From positions 1,216,001 through 1,280,000 of the forward strand of contig NZ_CP085442.1 in NCBI RefSeq assembly GCF_023824195.1: 64,000 bases of DNA, given 5' to 3'. Shown one piece after another: positions 56,203-64,000 of this stretch. Position 1 is the first letter of the stretch. Every line of letters starts with the position of its first letter. The stretch is from Priestia megaterium. GTDB lineage: Bacteria; Bacillota; Bacilli; Bacillales; Bacillaceae_H. Below the pieces are notes generated by a model. It was not told the DNA's origin and ran no database searches. It was given only the letters and a program-made list of their open reading frames with translations. A program made the translations under genes and the position numbers.

Positions 56203-56493
56203 ATGCAAGAATTTGATATTAATGACATAAGAAGACCATTCGGTGGTTTTGGAGGCTTTGGCCGTCCAGGCTTCGGTTTCGGTCGTCCAGGTTTTGGCTT
56301 CGGCCGTCCGGGTTTTGGTTTTGGTCGTCCGGGATTCGGCTTCGGTTTTGGTCGCCCTTGGGGTTGGGGCTTTGGAGCTGCTCCATTCCTTGGAGGATTA
56401 GTTCTTGGAACTGCATTAGGAGGTCCAGGTTATTACGGTTATCCACCACCATATTACCCGCCGTACCCACCATATTATCCTTACTATTATTAA
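56203..56493 (+). CDS. Gly/Phe/Arg/Pro- and Tyr/Pro-rich coat-like protein
   Basis: 96 residues of strongly biased composition. A short N-terminal head (QEFDINDIRR) leads into the heptad GFGFGRP repeated three times and once in longer form (residues 23-52), then a hydrophobic segment (LGGLVLGTALGG) and a C-terminal Pro/Tyr block ending in YYPYYY. Such Gly- and Tyr-rich proteins are common in spore coats and can be cross-linked; that role is inferred. GAGGAGG precedes the ATG. A terminator follows. Confidence 0.75.
   Translation: MQEFDINDIRRPFGGFGGFGRPGFGFGRPGFGFGRPGFGFGRPGFGFGFGRPWGWGFGAAPFLGGLVLGTALGGPGYYGYPPPYYPPYPPYYPYYY
56269..56358 (+). repeat. In-frame 21-bp tandem repeat
   Basis: Three 21-bp units plus a 27-bp variant encode GFGFGRP. 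Units differ mainly at third codon positions, indicating age or selection on the protein, not a recent expansion. Confidence 0.85.
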
Positions 56494-56499
56494 AACAGT

Positions 56500-56523
56500 G
56501 AGCGCTTATAAAGCGCTCTTTTA
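56500..56523 (+). terminator. Terminator of the coat-like gene
   Basis: GAGCGCTT with AAGCGCTC around ATA, followed by TTTTATT. Confidence 0.8.
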
Positions 56524-56723
56524 TTATGTCCAATCCAAGGGACATACAAAATGAATGCAAGACGTTACGTTTAGAAAATGATAACAGTTTTAAATAAGGA
56601 ATGAATGCTTAAGCTAAAGGAGACAAGTTTTCCTTGCAACAATTGTTGATTTTGCTATAATAACTTCGGTGGCATTTTTGGTCACTGGGTGGGCGAGGGA
56701 TAGATGAAAAGAAGGAAATTAGA

Positions 56724-58022
56724 TTGAACGCATTATTTGAAAAGTTGTTTCGTTTAAACGACCACCAAACAACTGTCGGAAAAGAGAGCTTAGCTGGGGT
56801 CATTTCATTTCTTTCCATCGTGTATATTATTGCTGTTAATTCAACCATTTTGTCTGATGCCGGTATTCCGCTTGAAGCAGGAATATTCGCAACAGTAGCT
56901 TCGGCTTTTGTAGGCTGTGTTATTATGGCTTTTTGGGCAAATGCGCCTCTCATTCTGGTGCCAGGTATGGGGATTAATGCATTATTTACGTATACGATGG
57001 TTCAATCAATGGGGTTATCTTGGCAAGAAGGGTTATTAGCAGTAGTGGTATCCGGCTTTCTTTTTACAGCATTAGCTTTTTCGCGACTGTCTGCCAAAAT
57101 TGTCTCATCGATTCCACATTCGCTAAAAGAAGCGATAACAGTCGGTGTTGGCCTATTTTTAACGTTTATCGGTTTACAAAAAGGGAAGCTTGTAGTTCCA
57201 AGCGAAAACACTTTTGTAGCACTTGGAGACTTGTCAGATCCGTTTGTTATCAGTACGTTGTTGACGTTAATTATCACAATCGTACTATTTATCCGAAATG
57301 TGAAAGGCAACTTTTTGTTAAGCATGATTGTTGGATCAATCCTTGCCTTTTTACTAGGTGTAAGAAGCGGGGCAGAAAAAGGACAGTCGGCTGCGAGTGT
57401 GAACGACTTCTTTAGCAGCTTTGGCACATTGTCTTTTGGAGCTATTGGGGACGTTGCGTTTTGGGCAGCTGTCTTTTCATTAACAATGGTATTGATTTTT
57501 GAAAATATCGGTTTGCTGCATGGTCAGCTAGGTATGATGAATCAAGATAGCAAATTTCCGCGGGCCTTTCAAGCAACAGCTGCCTCAGCTTTGCTAAGCG
57601 GCGTGTTTGGAACAAGTCCAACGGTGTCTTCTGTAGAAGGAGCATCTGGTATTGCAGCTGGAGGGCGAACGGGTTTAACATCGCTGATTACAGGAGTTTT
57701 ATTTTTAAGTTCACTTCTGTTTATTCCATTTATCAAGCTGGTCCCAGACAGTGCTATTGCACCTATTCTTATTGTTATTGGAGCATTGATGATTCAAAAT
57801 ATCAAAAACATCAATTTACAGGACTTAACAGAAGGTTTCCCCGCATTTTTAATTATTGCGCTTATTCCTCTTACGTACAGCATTGCTGATGGAATTGCAT
57901 TTGGGTTCATTGCGTATCCACTGCTTAAATTATTCCTTGGTAAAATGCGTGAAGTATCGATGTTTATGTATGTAAGCGCGCTATTATTTTTCTTGAATTT
58001 TGTTCTGCATTATATTGCTTAA
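56724..58022 (+). CDS. AzgA-type purine permease (PbuG/PbuO-like)
   Basis: Purine base:H+ symporter of the NCS2/AzgA group (hypoxanthine/guanine or adenine/guanine). 432 residues with about 12-13 hydrophobic segments; conserved segments are PLILVPGMGINALFTYT, GEN-like loop FENIGLLHGQ and SALLSGVFGTSPTVSSVEGASGIAAGGRTGL. TTG start with AGAAGGAAA upstream. The promoter TTGCAA/TATAAT (16-nt gap, near 56634-56661) is visible. No purine riboswitch was seen in the leader. Confidence 0.87.
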   Translation: MNALFEKLFRLNDHQTTVGKESLAGVISFLSIVYIIAVNSTILSDAGIPLEAGIFATVASAFVGCVIMAFWANAPLILVPGMGINALFTYTMVQSMGLSWQEGLLAVVVSGFLFTALAFSRLSAKIVSSIPHSLKEAITVGVGLFLTFIGLQKGKLVVPSENTFVALGDLSDPFVISTLLTLIITIVLFIRNVKGNFLLSMIVGSILAFLLGVRSGAEKGQSAASVNDFFSSFGTLSFGAIGDVAFWAAVFSLTMVLIFENIGLLHGQLGMMNQDSKFPRAFQATAASALLSGVFGTSPTVSSVEGASGIAAGGRTGLTSLITGVLFLSSLLFIPFIKLVPDSAIAPILIVIGALMIQNIKNINLQDLTEGFPAFLIIALIPLTYSIADGIAFGFIAYPLLKLFLGKMREVSMFMYVSALLFFLNFVLHYIA

Positions 58023-58027
58023 AATAG

Positions 58028-58057
58028 ACAGCTGAGTACTTTTACTCAGCTGTTTTT
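58028..58057 (+). terminator. Permease terminator
   Basis: ACAGCTGAGT with ACTCAGCTGT, 6-nt loop, six T's. Confidence 0.92.
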
Positions 58058-58198
58058 TGGTGTTTGCAGGTCAAGAATCCTCTTTTTAGATATCATACTC
58101 CGTATTTCGTGTCCTTTGGCTAATCTGTCGCTTCTAAAATAACGTTTCCTGCGTAAAGTAGTACAGAAGTCAGCGGGCGATATAAAGGGGAGAAAACG

Positions 58199-58573
58199 AT
58201 GGGAATTAAATTAATTAAAATATCAGCCGTTTATTTTGGAATTGGCATCATATTAGGATATTATATGTCAATTGTTCACAGCTACGCTTTGACACCTGTT
58301 CATGTGCATATCAATTTGTTAGGGTGGACGTCGCTTACGTTGGCCGGGCTTATTTATTATTTGTTTCCCACGTTTAGCGAAAATAAATTAGCCAAGCTGC
58401 ACGTATGGTTGCACACTATAGGATTACCGGTCATGATGATTGGTTTATTTTTTATAATCGTACTAGAAAATCAGGCTTTTACACCTGTAGTGGCAGTGGG
58501 AGCAACACTTACTGCTATTGGCGTTTTAATTTTCGTGTACCACATCCTTAAAAATTTGAAATCTGAACGATAA
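58199..58573 (+). CDS. Small four-helix membrane protein, cytochrome oxidase subunit I-like
   Basis: 124 residues with four hydrophobic helices and His residues in HVHINLLGW and HVWLHTIGLP, like the N-terminal part of cbb3-type oxidase subunit I or NnrS-like proteins. At this size it cannot be an oxidase itself; a heme- or metal-handling role is possible. AAAGGGGAG precedes the ATG. Confidence 0.7.
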   Translation: MGIKLIKISAVYFGIGIILGYYMSIVHSYALTPVHVHINLLGWTSLTLAGLIYYLFPTFSENKLAKLHVWLHTIGLPVMMIGLFFIIVLENQAFTPVVAVGATLTAIGVLIFVYHILKNLKSER

Positions 58574-58764
58574 ACGATGATGGCTGCTAATTTCAAAAGG
58601 AAAAAGAACCAGCTATAGCGAATATACATGTAAACAAGCTGAAAGTGTGATTTACATAAAGGTGTGCTAGGCATCTTTATAAGGAGGGGTAAGCTGCAGG
58701 GATTTCTAGCTCTTATAAAAGCCAATAAAAGGGCTGATTATAAGTTTCTTGCGGCGGAGATACT

Positions 58765-59028
58765 ATGGGAGAACATCAACAATTAGTGCGTGTTAGGGAG
58801 CTAGCAAATGAAATTATTCGACTTCGTCTTCAAGACCGTACGACTTATGACGAATTAGAGTTGCAAAATAATGTAGAGTTGTTGTCTCGTTCTGTGGTTG
58901 ACTTAGTAAACATTATGTTAGCCGAAGATGTGGATTCGTCTACGTCTTTAAAAGCTACAGCTTCTAAAATGAAAATGGTGTATAATAACATGCATCAAGC
59001 TGAGAAAAAAGATTATTTGCATTTCTAA
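58765..59028 (+). CDS. Small hypothetical protein (87 aa)
   Basis: Helical, acidic, soluble protein (MGEHQQLVRVRELANEI...). Starts at ATG 58765 after GGCGGAG. No recognisable motif. It is followed closely by a small membrane protein gene, so the two probably share a transcript. Confidence 0.6.
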   Translation: MGEHQQLVRVRELANEIIRLRLQDRTTYDELELQNNVELLSRSVVDLVNIMLAEDVDSSTSLKATASKMKMVYNNMHQAEKKDYLHF

Positions 59029-59076
59029 TTGCTAGGCTCCTTTTCGCCACAAACGAAATGGAGGTGTATGAGGCAG

Positions 59077-59283
59077 ATGCTATCGTCACTAACGACTTCT
59101 GAAGCTATTGTAGCATCCGTTCTTGCACTGGTTGTCATTGCCGTTTCCATTATCTTTTTTGCCACTCTTATTATGGTTGTTGTTCGACGAGAAAGAATCA
59201 GCAGCTTGGTTAATCACGGAGAGCATGCAGATGGGAAGCAAAAAAGCTTAGGTGAATTTTTTCGTTCTTTACGAAAAAAATAA
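59077..59283 (+). CDS. Small single-helix membrane protein (68 aa)
   Basis: I start at ATG 59077 (MLSSLTTSEAIV), 10 nt after GGAGGTG; earlier in-frame starts sit on that site. One hydrophobic helix (about 10-35) is followed by a basic, Lys/Arg-rich cytosolic tail ending LRKK. Function unknown. Confidence 0.6.
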   Translation: MLSSLTTSEAIVASVLALVVIAVSIIFFATLIMVVVRRERISSLVNHGEHADGKQKSLGEFFRSLRKK

Positions 59284-59307
59284 ATACCGTTTTCTTATTA
59301 AATAGAT

Positions 59308-59342
59308 AAAAGCGGTCAATTTAAACGTTGACCGCTTTTTTT
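59308..59342. terminator. Bidirectional terminator
   Basis: AAAAGCGGTCAA with TTGACCGCTTTT, 8-nt loop, T-run; between convergent genes. Confidence 0.9.
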
Positions 59343-60138
59343 AGGTTGTTTGCTTATTTTTTTCTAAAACAATACGCGCTGCTTCACTAACTGATGACAC
59401 AACAGCAGAGGCGTGGCGCTGAACAGCTTCAGGAGCTGTAGCCATAGCGAAACTGTTCGGCGTTAATTGAAACATAGGAATATCATTAAATGAATCCCCC
59501 ACACATGCAATTTCCTCAGGTTTTAGCTTAAGATGATTTAATAAAATTTCAATAGCATTTCCTTTGCTGATATGTTTAGGCATAATATCCAAACACTGCT
59601 TGGCAGAAATATATGTATCAATATAATCACCAAACTCTTCGTTCACTTCTTTTTGCAGAGCTACCATTTCATCATGATCTCCAAGAACCGTGATTTTAGA
59701 TGGAGAAAGAGCGTGACCAAATGAATCCGTCATTTCAATTTGTTCTTCTATAGGGAAAAACATGTGAGTTTCAATTGCTTCAATAATTTCATTTCGCTGC
59801 TCTACATAATTCGTGTCGTTTGAACAGACAAGCGTAATACGGTTAGGATCTATCGTTTTTTTATAAAGTTGAACCGCTAAATCATCTTCAAACACTTTTC
59901 CATGAAGTTCTTGATTTTCTTTGGTCCACACAAATCCTCCGTTTTGGCTAATGCGATGGAATGTATTATTAATATCGGTAGAAATTTTTAAAATTTCCGT
60001 ATCCATTCGTCCAGAAGCAAGACAAACCTCTACTCCTTGGTGCTGAAGTTCACTAAGTGCGTCTGCATTATGCTGTTCTACGTATTTTTCTTCGTGTAAA
60101 AGAGTGCCATCTAAGTCGCTTACAAATAACTTAATCAT
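59341..60138 (-). CDS. HAD superfamily Cof-type phosphatase
   Basis: 265 residues of the type IIB HAD group: DLDGTLLHEEKY at the N-terminus, ASGRMDTE as motif II, the Lys in ISKGNAIEIL and GDSFNDIPMF as motif IV, with the Cof-type cap between. Likely a sugar-phosphate or flavin/pyridoxal-phosphate phosphatase; the substrate cannot be inferred. Monocistronic. Confidence 0.88.
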   Translation of the reverse strand: MIKLFVSDLDGTLLHEEKYVEQHNADALSELQHQGVEVCLASGRMDTEILKISTDINNTFHRISQNGGFVWTKENQELHGKVFEDDLAVQLYKKTIDPNRITLVCSNDTNYVEQRNEIIEAIETHMFFPIEEQIEMTDSFGHALSPSKITVLGDHDEMVALQKEVNEEFGDYIDTYISAKQCLDIMPKHISKGNAIEILLNHLKLKPEEIACVGDSFNDIPMFQLTPNSFAMATAPEAVQRHASAVVSSVSEAARIVLEKNKQTT

Positions 60139-60265
60139 TGCTTGAAAATTCCTTTCCCTGAAAAAATTGTTGTGATAAGAGCTTTACAAATTTATTACAT
60201 TCCTTATTCTATCAGTGTTTCCCAAGAAACTCATAAAAAAAGCTCAAACCGGCGGTGAATTCAAA

Positions 60266-60608
60266 GAGATTGAGACATAATTACATCGATTCAATCTAGA
60301 GGCGAACAAATTGGATACATGAGCTGGACTGCTTGGTACACCGCTGTTGATTTCCGTGCAAGACTTTGCTTTCCGCGGGCGGCCGATGAGCCTCCTCGTC
60401 GCTTACGCTCCTGCGGGGTCTCGTCTATTCCGCTTTGCCCGCAGGAGTCTTCGCTTTGCCCTCCAATCAACAGCTAGAAACAGCTACATGAAATCTAGTT
60501 CACCATCACGATGAAAAAATCCGAACGGAGTTGATTCTCAATAAAGAATCTGGATTCATTGTTCGGATCTTTCTTCAACTAAAATACATTTGTCGCAGCC
60601 TCTTTTTT
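60266..60608 (-). repeat. Dispersed element, copy 7 (with core, inverted orientation)
   Basis: Minus-strand copy: its left end GAGGCTGCGACA is at 60597-60608 and its right end (read here as GAGATTGAGACA) at 60266. Core 60343-60474 carries CTCCTGCGGG/CCCGCAGGAG intact; the pseudoknot strand has one mismatch (GACGAG with CTCATC). It lies downstream of metH in the same orientation, 53 nt after the stop and beyond metH's own terminator. Confidence 0.9.
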
Positions 60609-60632
60609 AGGTTTGTTCACTGTAAAAAAACA

Positions 60633-60655
60633 GCCGCGGTCTAAAAGACCGCGGC
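60633..60655 (-). terminator. metH terminator
   Basis: GCCGCGGTCT with AGACCGCGGC around TTT, followed on the minus strand by a T-run. Confidence 0.9.
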
Positions 60656-60661
60656 CATGTT

Positions 60662-63600
60662 TTACAATACGTTAAAATATTTCGCTTCAGGATGTGCAAA
60701 AACAAGGGCTGTAACAGAAGCTTCTGGTTCCATCATGAAACCGTCTGTTAACTGAATGCCGATGTCTTCAGGTTTAATTAATTTAAACAGTTTTGCTTGG
60801 TCTTCAAGGTCTGGACATGCAGGATATCCGAATGAAAAACGCTGACCTTGGTATTTGGCTGAGAAACGCTCCGCCATTGTAAAGTCAGGCGAATCGGGGA
60901 ATCCCCAGCGGTCACGAATTTGCTGATGAACACGTTCTGCTAATCCTTCAGCTAGTTCAAGTGCAAGAGCTTGGAACACGTGACTCTTTAAAAACTCGCC
61001 GTTTTCTTTGAATTTCGCCGCGCGTTCGCGAATGCCTGTTCCTGCTGTTACAGAGAAGAAACATACATAGTCCATCTCTTTTTCTTTAGGCTTTGCAAAA
61101 TCAGATAAGCACAGGAACTGTCCTTTTGCTTGTCGAGGGAAGGTAAAGCGTTCAATTTCTGTTTTTTCATCAGCAGGATCATAAATAATTAAATCATTTC
61201 CGTCTGCTTGAGCAGGGAAGAACTGATAAATAACCGCTGGCTTAATTAAGTTTTCTTTTAGTGCCAGTTCGAGCAGGTCATCAACGGTTTCTTTTAATTG
61301 AACAGCACGCTCGTCTTTTTCAGCAAGCAGCTTATTCACTTTTCCTTTTAGTCCTAAGTGATGGCCTAAAAGCATCTGCCAGTTAATATACGGAAGAACC
61401 TGTGCCAAATCGTAATGTTTGACAACGTGCCGCTTTAAATCAGCCGGTACAAAAACAGGAGCGTCCGTTGAAATGGCGGATCTTTCTAAAACAGCCGTAG
61501 CTGCTTGAGCGGTTTGAGGCTGGCGTTCTCGAACCGTTACTTTCTTTTCTTGCCGCGTTTTTAAATCTGCTAAAAGCTGAATAACTTCTTCTTTGTTCTG
61601 CAGCTTATTTGCTAACGCTAATCCGTCCATCGCATCTTTGGCGTAGAGGACCGCACCTTCATATTCCGGGGCAATTTTAAAGTCAGTAAATTTACGGGAA
61701 AGGGCAGCGCCTCCTACCATAATTGGAACATCAATGCTTGATTGTGTTAAATCTTGTGCAGTCAAAACCATTTGCTGAGCTGATTTTACTAGAAGACCTG
61801 ACAGGCCAATGATGTCTGGCTTTTCTTCTTTTACTGCTTCAATCAGCTGCTGCGGCGTTACTTTAATCCCTAAATCAATTACTTTAAAACCATTGTTGCT
61901 TAAAATGATGTCTACTAAGTTTTTACCGATATCGTGCACGTCGCCTTTAACCGTTGCAAGAATAACTTTGCCTTTTCCAGAATCATTTTCAGTTGCTTCC
62001 ATATGAGGTTCTAAAAAGGCAACGGATGCTTTCATAACTTCCGCACTTTGAAGCACTTCTGCTACAATCAGCTGGTTGTCATTAAACAAACGTCCGACTT
62101 CCGCCATCCCCTCCATAAGCGGTCCGTTAATAATATCTAACGGATCATCATATTGAGCTAAAGCCTGTTCTAAATCAGGAAGCAATCCTTCTTTTGTACC
62201 TTCGACAATATACATTGCCAATCGTTCTTCGAGTGTTAACGTAGAAATTTCTACTTTTGCTTCTTTCTTTTTATCACGATAAAAGTCGGTAAACGTGCTT
62301 AGCGTTTCATCAGTTGTGTTAAATAATAACGCATTAGCAAGCTCAATTTCAGCTTCTGGAATAGAAGCATAGCGCTCTAACTTTTCGGTATTAACAATGG
62401 CATAATCGAGTCCAGCCTGCGTACAGTGATAAAGGTAAACGGCATTTAGTACTTCACGTCCGACTGGAGGAAGACCGAATGACACGTTACTTACGCCAAG
62501 AATGGTCAGGCAATCAGGCAGGGCTTCTTTAATCATTTTAATTCCCTTAACTGTTTCTTCAGCAGAACCAATATATTGTTCATCACCAGTCCCTACAGGA
62601 AACACAAGAGGGTCAAAAATAATATCTTTTGGATTAAAGCCATGTTTTTCAACAAGCAAATCATGTGAGCGTTTAGCAATCTCTACTTTTCGTTCTGCAG
62701 TAACGGCCATGCCTGTTTCATCGATTGTACCGACAACCAGAGCTGCACCGAATTTTTTTACTAGCGGTAAGATTGCATCAAAACGCTCTTCACCATCTTC
62801 TAAGTTAATGGAGTTAATAATGACCTTACCTTGTGAGTACGTTAAAGCTTTTTCAATAACTTTCTCGTCGGTTGAATCGATTACAAGAGGAACCTTCACT
62901 TTTTTTACAACTTCTTGAATAAATTCCTCCATGTCTTCCATTTCTTCACGGTCTGGATCTGCTAAGCAAATATCAATAACGTGAGCACCATTTTTAACTT
63001 GAGCACGCGCAATTTCAGATGCTTCTTCAATTTTTCCTTCCGCGATCAGACGCTTGAACTTGCGAGAACCGATTACATTCGTACGTTCTCCCACAAAAAG
63101 AGGGCGCATAGAATCGTCATATACAAGTGGTTCAATACCAGTTACAGCATGGTTATGCCCGGAGCGATCAAGCGAACGAGGAGCAACCTCTTTTACCGCT
63201 TCAGCCAGTGCTTTAATATGAGCAGGCGTTGTACCACAACATCCGCCTACAAAGTTCAGCCAGCCTTTATCAGCAAACCCTTTAATTTTTTGAGCAAGCA
63301 GCTCAGGGGATTCATGATAATTGCCTTCTTCATCTGGAAGGCCAGCGTTTGGATAACAGCTAACAGCTGAAGTGGCTAGGTCTGAAAGAGAGCGAATATG
63401 ATCCGTCATAAATTCAGGACCTGTTGCGCAGTTAAGTCCGACTGAAAGAGGCTTCATGTGTTCCAGTGATAAGTAAAAAGATTCGATATCTTGACCAGCG
63501 AGAGTTGTTCCCATTGGCTCAATTGTTCCTGAAATCATAATTGGAACTTCGGTTTTTAGTTTTTCAAACGCCGCTGTAATGCCTAGAAACGCGGCTTTTA

Positions 63601-64000
63601 CGTTCAGCATGTCTTGACAGGTTTCGACTAAAAGTAAGTCAACGCCGCCGTCTAACAAACCTCGAGCTTGCTCTTCGTACGATTCTACTAACTCAGGGAA
63701 TGTAATGCCTCCGGTAACAGAGAGAGTTTTAGTGGTAGGACCGATAGCTCCAGCTACGAACCTAGGCCATTCGGGAGTTGAATATTTATCGCGGGCTGCA
63801 CAAGCGAGCTTCACAGCTTCGATATTCAATTCATACGCCAAGTGACCTAAATCGTATTCATCAAGCACGGTAGATGTTGAGCCAAACGTATTGGTTTCAA
63901 TGATGTCAGCACCTGCTGCAAAGTACTCTTCATGAATGCGCTGAATCACATGAGGCGCTGTTCGAGTCAAATATTCGTTGCAGCCTTCATATTCTTCGCC
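60662..64000 (-). CDS. metH: Cobalamin-dependent methionine synthase MetH (5' end outside window)
   Basis: Transfers the methyl group of methyltetrahydrofolate to homocysteine through B12. At least 1113 residues are present and the frame is open to the right edge, so only some tens of N-terminal residues are missing. Domains in order: homocysteine-binding (zinc Cys in GLNCATGPEF and GGCCGTTP), pterin-binding (FVGERTNVIGS, VIDSTDEKVIEKAL), B12-binding cap and domain with the cobalt ligand His in KGDVHDIGKN, and the reactivation domain (RWGFPDSPDF, FSFGYPACPDLEDQ). The reading frame is intact throughout. It ends with a strong terminator. Confidence 0.96.
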   Translation of the reverse strand, partial: GEEYEGCNEYLTRTAPHVIQRIHEEYFAAGADIIETNTFGSTSTVLDEYDLGHLAYELNIEAVKLACAARDKYSTPEWPRFVAGAIGPTTKTLSVTGGITFPELVESYEEQARGLLDGGVDLLLVETCQDMLNVKAAFLGITAAFEKLKTEVPIMISGTIEPMGTTLAGQDIESFYLSLEHMKPLSVGLNCATGPEFMTDHIRSLSDLATSAVSCYPNAGLPDEEGNYHESPELLAQKIKGFADKGWLNFVGGCCGTTPAHIKALAEAVKEVAPRSLDRSGHNHAVTGIEPLVYDDSMRPLFVGERTNVIGSRKFKRLIAEGKIEEASEIARAQVKNGAHVIDICLADPDREEMEDMEEFIQEVVKKVKVPLVIDSTDEKVIEKALTYSQGKVIINSINLEDGEERFDAILPLVKKFGAALVVGTIDETGMAVTAERKVEIAKRSHDLLVEKHGFNPKDIIFDPLVFPVGTGDEQYIGSAEETVKGIKMIKEALPDCLTILGVSNVSFGLPPVGREVLNAVYLYHCTQAGLDYAIVNTEKLERYASIPEAEIELANALLFNTTDETLSTFTDFYRDKKKEAKVEISTLTLEERLAMYIVEGTKEGLLPDLEQALAQYDDPLDIINGPLMEGMAEVGRLFNDNQLIVAEVLQSAEVMKASVAFLEPHMEATENDSGKGKVILATVKGDVHDIGKNLVDIILSNNGFKVIDLGIKVTPQQLIEAVKEEKPDIIGLSGLLVKSAQQMVLTAQDLTQSSIDVPIMVGGAALSRKFTDFKIAPEYEGAVLYAKDAMDGLALANKLQNKEEVIQLLADLKTRQEKKVTVRERQPQTAQAATAVLERSAISTDAPVFVPADLKRHVVKHYDLAQVLPYINWQMLLGHHLGLKGKVNKLLAEKDERAVQLKETVDDLLELALKENLIKPAVIYQFFPAQADGNDLIIYDPADEKTEIERFTFPRQAKGQFLCLSDFAKPKEKEMDYVCFFSVTAGTGIRERAAKFKENGEFLKSHVFQALALELAEGLAERVHQQIRDRWGFPDSPDFTMAERFSAKYQGQRFSFGYPACPDLEDQAKLFKLIKPEDIGIQLTDGFMMEPEASVTALVFAHPEAKYFNVL

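Noticed and set aside
56662..56723. Purine riboswitch before the purine permease
   Set aside because: The conserved purine-aptamer core and loop sequences are not visible in this short leader.
57020..57415. Long alternative frames opposite or within the purine permease gene
   Set aside because: Shadow frames of a strongly coding membrane protein; composition and lack of starts argue against them.

Overview
The window is a low-GC, endospore-forming Firmicute chromosome segment that most resembles Priestia (Bacillus) megaterium. The evidence is a class IV PHA synthase next to its acetoacetyl-CoA reductase, a spore germinant receptor operon, Spo0E and two phosphorelay-type orphan kinases, CtsR and S-box regulation, and gene order that follows, from memory, the B. 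subtilis kinE-ogt-mtn-spo0E-mhqR-clpE-queCDEF-ykvS-ykvT region. No tRNA, rRNA, insertion sequence, prophage or CRISPR array was seen.

Layout. 1-2 kb: phaB-phaC (polyhydroxyalkanoate synthesis). 2.3-6.3 kb: a KtrB/TrkH-type K+ channel subunit, two overlapping tiny spore-protein-like genes and a B12-binding radical SAM protein. 6.4-13.1 kb: lutR, pncB-nadE (NAD salvage) and lutABC (lactate oxidation), with a LutR-type palindrome in front of lutA. 13.6-16.3 kb: a four-PAS kinase (KinE-like) and ogt. 16.3-24.7 kb: the complete methionine salvage cluster, mtnA-mtnK and mtnU on the minus strand and mtnE and mtnWXBD on the plus strand, with two SAM-I riboswitches. 24.8-29.8 kb: a ribose-type ABC importer and a CoA-disulfide-reductase-like enzyme. 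30.4-39.6 kb: spo0E, a ZIP transporter, a DUF4931 protein, an MhqR-like regulator, an M3 peptidase, a second sporulation-type kinase, a small lipoprotein and CtsR-controlled clpE. 40-43.6 kb: nhaC, an exported hydrolase and a YoxD-like SDR. 43.8-48 kb: a germinant receptor operon (A, C, D, B) whose A gene is frameshifted. 48-50.8 kb: preQ1 riboswitch and queCDEF. 50.8-60.1 kb: small and medium genes including ykvS- and ykvT-like genes, a glycine/tyrosine-rich coat-like protein, a purine permease and a HAD phosphatase. 60.7-64 kb: metH, running off the right edge.

Common threads are sulfur/one-carbon metabolism (mtn, SAM riboswitches, metH), sporulation and germination, and NAD/lactate metabolism.

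The most unusual structure is a dispersed element of about 330-350 bp, present seven times. It has terminator-like inverted ends, a hairpin on the CCGAACG motif and a 132-bp GC-rich core that can form a pseudoknot with compensatory changes between copies. Six of seven copies start within 12 nt of the stop codon of the upstream gene, and one copy lacks the core cleanly. Other notable items are a putative structured RNA with a full-consensus cre site at 55.7-55.9 kb, a long-range helix in the preQ1 leader, and a candidate methylthioribose importer next to the mtn genes.
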